Shown: piece after piece, positions 57,450 to 64,000 of the stretch
How positions within the stretch are numbered: position 1 is the stretch's first letter
Layout of the letters: each line of letters opens with the position of its first letter
From: Polytrichum commune
Taxonomy: Eukaryota > Streptophyta > Polytrichopsida > Polytrichales > Polytrichaceae
Assembly (NCBI GenBank): GCA_950295325.1
Contig: OX485807.1
Coordinates: forward strand, 41,134,440 to 41,198,439
Direction of reading: 5' to 3'
Length of the DNA stretch: 64,000 bases
Translations under genes and position numbers: made by a program
The notes under the pieces: generated by a model
Database searches by the model: none
The model's input: only the letters and a program-made list of their open reading frames with translations
Told to the model about the DNA's origin: nothing

Positions 57450-59130
57450 TTTTCCAATTTTTGGCCCTTTTGAAGGCCCATCAAAACCCAATACTTCTAG
57501 ATGGAGTGGCAAGTCATCAACCTAGATCCCGCTCTTCCACAAAACGAGAGGCTCATACTTGGCAATTTGAGGTCCAATCATGGCTTCTAGGGGCGCCCAT
57601 TCAACCATCTCAAGGCACCCGTTAGGGGTTGTTAGGATGCTCAAATGGCTATTGGAGAATTGTGATAATGAGGGGAGTCACATGAGCCAACCCTTCTCAA
57701 CCACTTGAACCAACCCAAAAAAAAAAGCGAAACCCAAGGGCACTTGAAGGGGCTAGAATGTGGAACAAGAAATCAGCAAAACACATCAATAAATGTGGAA
57801 ATTGTCGACTTGTCGGTGAGACGACAATTTCCATAATTTTTGGATATGTTTTTGTTGATTTGTTTTCCACATTCTAGCCCCTTTAAGAGCATGTCAAGGT
57901 GGAGAGGGAAATAATCAACCTCCCCCCCCCCCCCCCCAACACACACAAGTCCACATAAGAGGCTCATATTTGGCATTTGGAGTCCATTGGAATTTTGAAA
58001 GGTTCTTGAAAGGGCTTCAATGTGGAGGAGAAAACCAACCAAATTTCTAGAAATTGTCATCTTGGCAATCATGCAACAATTTCCCCCAAAAATGGTACTT
58101 TTGTTTTGGTTATTTTTTTCACATTCTTGCCTCTTCAAGGGCTCTTCAAGAATTTAAATATTTTGGATGGAGGCACTGGTCATCAACCTAGGTTTCATTT
58201 TGGATGGGAAATGACCCACTTGTTGACAAGATACTCATTTACAAAAACAATTGGATCCCCAATAATCAACAACAAAACATTGTTAAGGCTATGAAGAACC
58301 ATTATGAACTTTAGGAGTTGGTTTTTGCCCAAATGTTAACATAAGTTTGTGGGGTCAACTTTCCGATTGAAACAACCCTCTTGTTGTAAATGGTACCCAT
58401 TTACAAAAAAAAAAACGAACCCCCAAGAATTAACAACAATTTGCAAAACACTCATAAGGCCCTCAAGAACCATTTGTCCTCTCTTCGAAGATAAAATTTT
58501 CCCATTAATTTTATTTTTTCGGTTTTCGGCATTTCATTGAAAATGATCCGCTTGTTGATGAAATGCCCATTACAAAAACATTGTATAGTTAGCAACAAAA
58601 CATTTCATGTTGTTCAAATTGCATTTTCCCATTGCAAAAAAGGTTAGGGTTTCCAATTTAGATTGTCAATGACCCTCTCGTTGACAAAATACCCATTTAC
58701 AAAAACAATTGGACCTTCAATAATCAACATCAAAACATTGTTCAGGTTGTGAAGCACCATTATGTGCTTTCCAAATTGACTTTTTCCCCATTGGGAAAAA
58801 CTATGGAAATTCCAATATGGGTTGTCAATAACCTTTTGTTGATGAGATACCCAATTACAAAAAAATTGACCTCCTTGACTAGTCAACAAAAGCCTTGAGC
58901 ATGCTTAGGCACTCGGGAGCGTCATTTCCGAAGAATTTTGAAAAACCTAGTAAAATTTGGAGCCAACTTCAATGTGTCCAAAATGCTTGAAAGTACTCTA
59001 TGGGTATCGAGAGGGGGTTTTTTTTTTCAAAATTTTGAGCATTTTTTGAAAGCCCTAAGAAGGCTTTGGGAAGCGATGGGAACATTACCTTTAAGGAGTT
59101 TTGAAAACATTTGTAAAGTTTGGAATCAAC
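57450..59130. repeat. Degenerate tandem array, 130-200 bp units
   Basis: Recurring phrases such as TTGTTGACAAGATACCCATT, TACAAAAACAATTGGA and AATAATCAACAACAAAACA recur with anchors near 58,210, 58,368, 58,546, 58,674 and 58,830. The left half repeats CAAGGGC/GAAGGGCTTCAATG and CATCAACCTAG-like blocks. Units have diverged in sequence and length. A 16-base poly-C tract (57,922-57,937) interrupts it. Frames inside are fragments of the repeat, not genes. Confidence 0.7.
57747..57883. repeat. Long hairpin unit in the tandem array
   Basis: Arms of roughly 60 bases run inward from AAGGGGCTAGAATGTGGA and TCCACATTCTAGCCCCTT to AAATTGTCG / CGACAATTT around a loop of about 14 bases. A diverged second hairpin of the same layout occupies about 58,007-58,140. 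Confidence 0.75.
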
Positions 59131-59169
59131 CTTAATGTTTTCAAAATGGTGGAAAATGCCCTCTTGTGT

Positions 59170-61200
59170 GAAGTGGATTGCAGCATGAAAATTTTACAAA
59201 TCTAATGTTTACATTGTAGTTATAAAGGATCGTGAATGCGATTTTTTTTTCCAAGTTTTGGCCAACATCAATGAGCTTGCCCAACAACACATGAAATTAT
59301 TGTTGCAGTTTCAACACAAAAACCTTGCAAGGATTAGATGTACGTGTACAATGGATGATGTTTAACATAATACCATGTCATTCTATGTTGGTGGTTGTAT
59401 TCTAGTGTAGCTGCTAAGGAAGATTTCCACACTTTTGAAAACAACTGAAAATGTGGTCATTCTATTACAAACAATGAATTGGTTACATGCTCTTGGCATG
59501 TTCTTACTTAGGACAAGTGATATGTGTTGTGATATACATATGTATTAAGAGGGTATTCATTTTAAGGGGTATTATGTACATGACATTAATTTGAATGCAC
59601 CCAAGTGTTATACATAACATCATTTTTTGTTAATTTCATTGATCTTATTGAAACTTAGACCGTGTAGGAGACGTAAATTTATAGCACACTCAAGTTGTTG
59701 TGATTTGATCAATAACTTTTTTTTCCCCATAACATATGTGCTTGCATCCAACAATAACATAACATACATAAAATACATACACTACAATCTAGCAGCTAAG
59801 GCTTCTATTGAAATTCAACTTACAAAGTATACATATGGGAGGGGAATTGTTTCACTTGCTTTTGTACAAATTACTAGTGTGCTATGAATTATTGTCTTGG
59901 GGATGTAAGCATGCTCTTTGGACACCACAATTCAAATAACATGAATGTATAGAAGGGGATTCTTAAAGGCGTTGATATACATAATATATGAAAGGGGACT
60001 TTATTTTTAATTGTAATTTGTTGTTCTCTAAAATATAATGGTTGTTGAGTATTTTAAAGTAGAAGTAGATGTACAAATGACAATCCTAAAGCTTAGAGAA
60101 AAAAATGACAATATTTGTGCTTATCGTATGACTCAAATGACCATTTGTTGGTAAATCTAGATGCTATTGGTTTCCTAGCTTCAACAACGGATGTTGCATG
60201 GTCAAATTATCATGAGCTGCATCATATGGATGAACAAAATGTTTCTCAAGTTTGAAATTGAAAGTGGATTGGAAGCAAGGTATAGTTTGTAAGTGAACTT
60301 TGGGATAAGATATTTAATCTAAAAGATGTTGATTTCCAAATCCATAAACATGAGGGTATTATCATCATATGAACTATTGGTTTATATCTTAAACATCCCT
60401 TCATTATATTCTCATATCCAAATTTCATCCAATTCAAAACCCACCCCATCACTCGGGACTCCAAGACAACTTGACATAGTCCAAATGCACATACTACAAA
60501 CATATAGGAACAAATGGGAGGGTACAACAATTTCAATGCATGCTACAGTGGAGAAGAAATGCTGATGAGTTATACTACAAATACATGTGTATTATGTATC
60601 ATGTATCTATGCAAGGTTGACTACATGATGGTGAATACCTTCATGTATGTGGCCATATCATTAAATAACAACAAGGTCATGCGCTTCATACCCGTATCAT
60701 ATAGGATTGCAACTATTTTCAAGCACTAATAGTCAACCATATGTAATTAGGATGTCATGTTAGTACGTTGTTGATATATAGATTTATTAACTTTCAAAAC
60801 ATGTAGGTCATTGCAGCTATGCAAGCCATGATGAATTCTCTTTTTCTTATTTTAGCGCGAGGCAAAACCAATAAGCCACTTTGTTGCTTTACGGTTTTGA
60901 AGACAAAGTCTTGAGAGGAAATAAAAATAAATTTTTGAGGCCCACTTACTAACATTTAAGCTAAACTTATATATTACGACTTATTTCTAGATATACAAAT
61001 GCCAAGTTGATTACATTGTAATAGATCCCTTAACAAGATGTAGAGCATGAATTCCACAGTTTTAGGGTTCATTTATGAAATGTCAATTGTCCCCTTGCGT
61101 TCTGTTTATAGCCAAACTACTCAAATTTTATGGCATGTATTCTAGAAATATATCACATATTATTGCTCACTACTCACATGTTAATGCTCATCTCACACTG
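59170..61200. other. Gene-free AT-rich region
   Basis: Only short frames; no repeats of note and no protein similarity seen. Confidence 0.5.
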
Positions 61201-61530
61201 CTCAAATGCTAGCTTCCCTCTTGGCATTAGTATGCTCAAGAATATCTTCCCTTTGCATGCTAAAATGTAAGCACATGACATCTGCCATTAGTAAGCTCAA
61301 TAATATCTTCCCCTTACATAGTACAAGGCAAAAATATCATTTGAAGTACCTCAATGTGCTACGCTAGATGTCATAATGTAAATAATTACCATTTTAATAT
61401 TGTACTTATGTTAACTAATAGTATGATATTGGCAATTGGTAGACGTGACATTGTAGGACCTCCAAGCATCTAGTTAAGGCCCTTCACAAGTAGCGAACGT
61501 GACAATAAATAACATAACGGTGTAGTGACC
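61200..61530. repeat. Partial CACTAC-type MITE, copy 3
   Basis: 61,275-61,530 matches 42,062-42,320 (ATTAGTAAGCTCAATAATAT, GGACCTCCAAGCATCTAGTT). The right end (61,499-61,528) complements to CACTACACCGTTATG. The left end was not found. The ATTAGTATGCTCAA...ATCTTCCC block is duplicated inside, near 61,227 and 61,287. Confidence 0.65.
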
Positions 61531-61924
61531 TATGATCATGACCAATACTCTATAAAATCTCATTGGTTGAGAAACGAGTGGTTGTCCTACTTTGTTATAC
61601 AGATGGTCACCAAAAACAAAAGTGACCTTGGGTGGGCATGTTAGAATATGAACGAAAAGCAACATAGAATCATGCATGTCTATAAATGGATAATGTTTGG
61701 TCATGTGAATAACGAGAGAACTCAAATAGGTCGTCTCAACAGAAAGTCAGGTTACCACGTCAAAAGGAATTTAATATTTTAAACAATAAATAATGTAATC
61801 CTATTTAGTTTAAATCAATTTTAGAACATCAAGACACCTTACACCAAAAGTAGCATCAAAATAAGTTATTCACCCACACCAATTTCCTTCAAACATGTAC
61901 ATGGAAAGAATACTCTAAGAATTA

Positions 61925-62320
61925 GAGAGTGTCTAGATGCTAAATTGAATGGTCGATGTGAGCACAAAGGCCATTAATACACGGACATAAAAAAAAATCC
62001 TCTTACCAAAATAAACATCATTATTGCTCATGCAAAGGTTGCATTGACGTGGCAACCATTGATTGAAATTGACACCCTCACATGACCTCCCAACACAACA
62101 AAAACATGACCAATTCCTACTTTGACACTTTTTTCTTCCACTTTCTAATCTTCTCTAAATTGCATGGCCTCTACATATATGGGTAGATTTCCATGCTAGC
62201 TTGATATCTATTGTTAAATTGATTGCGGATGAATGAGCTAGGTGGGGTTAATATCAGGAAAAAAATCATCCATCAACCAATAAGGAGTTGCTTGGAAAGT
62301 TAAGGGTCAACTTAGTGACT
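61925..62320. repeat. Dispersed repeat D, partial copy 3
   Basis: Matches the second half of 32,330-33,770 and 38,010-39,070, including CAACACAACAAAAACATGAC and ATTGATTGCGGATGAATGAG. It also lacks the hAT-type insertion (ATTCCTAC then TTTGACAC at 62,113-62,128). Confidence 0.75.
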
Positions 62321-62329
62321 TTCACAAGG

Positions 62330-64000
62330 TAGACTTCGAACACACTCACCCCCCCCCCCCCCCTCCATCCCTCCCACCCACACACAATGGACACATGTGT
62401 TTTGGATACTTATCCTTAGATATTTACTAGACTAATGCTTCATTTATCCTCACTAGGGTTTACTTGAATAGTCACCTTCTTACACATGTTGAGTATGTGG
62501 AATTATAAAGAGTGCACATGTGCCAAACCCCACATGTGAGAATTGGTCACCCACCCTCTAAGTGCATGCCGCGTGTGCTCACATGCCTTGAAAATATTTG
62601 ATCTTTTGCTTTTGTATATTAATGTAGTGATTGGCATAGGCACCCTCACAAACCTTTTGAGCAATGTTGCACCACAAACCCATCAAGCACGTGCTCACAT
62701 GACCTCCAACATCATTCAATTAAATAGTGAGTAAAGTTAAAGGACATGCAATGTCCACAATCTTAATACCATATGGTGCTCCTTGATTTGCTTCATATAC
62801 CAATTCTAATTCTCGCGTGATAATTGATTAGGTCCAAGCAACACAAGATGTGGACATACATACATGTGTGTGTGTTCATAATCACGTGTCACGATGGGTT
62901 GTACGAGTTTTTGTAATTGTTTGTGGTTGGCGATTTAGGGGTTTATCATTTGTCATTAAACGATTTTATCATATACATATATAAAATTGAAACAACAAAC
63001 ACTCGTGCTAATGTCTTCCATCCTTCAATCACCGTCACACATATTGTGTATGACCAACCATAGGACACATGAAGCATGCTCAATATACAATATATCAATA
63101 CCTCCCCCTCAAAACAACCCCCAAACAAGCTACTTTGTTTGTCATATGCATTGGGTTCCTTCCCCAATTTCCTCTCGAGAATTGAACTCTTCAAAGTAAA
63201 AAAGTGTCAAGTCCTCGTATATAGGGGTTTTACTCCTAAACACCAACATGTCCCAAGGCAAAATTGTGGGTCCTTGTGCCCAAATTTGGAAAATAGCAAA
63301 AAGGTAGCCTTACTAACTCCCTCATACAACCAAAGAATCTTGAACTTGTGCATTTGTGTATTAACTATTGAATTTTGTTGCGCATATTTGAATGTATATG
63401 TGTTCGTCCCCTTTTTCTTTTGTAGGCATGAGAGATCATGGATGGGATCCAAGTCCAACAAGTGTATATTACATGTTGTTTTGGTTCTAACATGCCATGT
63501 ATTATTGTACTATACGTGGATGGTATTTATTACACAAAATGACTATGAAAACAAATATCCCACTTTAGGTGCATTTCTTGCGTGAAAAACGTTTCTCTAG
63601 ATTACACGTGGGTAATTAACATAATCCAATGGTTTTTGGTAGTGTCAAGTGGGGAGTGATCATAACCATCGTAGTAAGAAAAAATCATAAATATTGCTAT
63701 TGTGATAGTAATTATTGAAAATTAATGTGGAATGTCATAAATAAATTGCGAAGTAATATAGATTTTAGCATGGCCTTCAATCCCTCCCACCTCTAGTATA
63801 AGGGCTAACCAAGAATTACAATTAGGTCTGTGTTATGGTGCTACCACTTGTGTTGGCAACATGGTAGTGGTGTATTTAGTTTTTAGAGGTTGGGGAAGGT
63901 TACTTTATTTTATGCCACATGGTGATGTCGTTTTGCATAATGCTTGCATGTACACATGTATGAGAGAAATGGCTTTGCATCAATGTAATAGTAAACATCA
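62330..64000. other. Gene-free end of window
   Basis: A 15-base poly-C tract lies at 62,349-62,363. A 169-residue open frame at 63,076-63,585 has no family resemblance, low-complexity composition and no supporting splice or start context, so it is not called as a gene. Confidence 0.45.

Noticed and set aside
63076-63585. Plus-strand frame of 169 codons
   Set aside because: No recognisable domain, an AT-driven Ser/Cys/Leu-rich composition, and no exon-like neighbours.

Overview
The window looks like nuclear DNA of a land plant. It is AT-rich, has very few genes, is full of simple repeats and short non-autonomous DNA transposons, and holds one intact spliced gene of a plant-specific family (JAZ/TIFY). 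The long JAZ protein (564 residues predicted), short introns (114-460 bp) and remnants of Tc1-type and HUH-endonuclease elements fit a non-flowering plant better than a typical angiosperm. That placement is inference; no sequence here fixes the species.

The only convincing intact host gene is a JAZ repressor on the minus strand (25,227 down to 22,150). It can be assembled in eight exons that keep frame across every junction, with an N-terminal DFLGV segment, a TIFY/ZIM domain and a C-terminal Jas degron split by the conserved 'Jas intron'. Its upstream region has a (GA)n tract on the sense strand and two CACGTG G-boxes, the site bound by MYC2-type factors that JAZ proteins repress.

Mobile DNA explains most of the rest. 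From left to right: a decayed Tc1/mariner (DD34E) transposase (0.1-1.1 kb); three families of Tourist-like MITEs with TTA/TAA target duplications (2.7-3.2, 3.35-3.85, 9.5-10.0, 33.9-34.4 and 34.6-35.1 kb); a 749-bp inverted-repeat element (7.6-8.4 kb); a decayed HUH-endonuclease (replitron-like) gene at 8.5-10.3 kb, interrupted by one of those MITEs; a Ty1/copia LTR with primer-binding site (31.2-31.5 kb); a hAT-type element carrying a minisatellite, with an 8-bp target duplication and an unfilled paralogous site (33.0-33.5 kb); and a complete 3.5-kb pogo-like transposon (43.2-46.8 kb) that has captured the last intron and exon of an ARL2/TITAN5 GTPase gene. CACTAC-ended MITEs lie at 41.8 and 47.6 kb. 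A degenerate tandem array with foldback units lies at 57.4-59.1 kb.

GC-rich blocks at 48.8-50.3 and 54.1-55.6 kb and a CT-rich block at 36.2-37.6 kb could not be assigned. Long poly-C tracts occur throughout, 11 clusters reading C on the given strand and two reading G. No rRNA, tRNA, CRISPR array or prokaryotic operon was seen. Most open frames in the remaining sequence are short and show no family resemblance, so they are not reported as genes.
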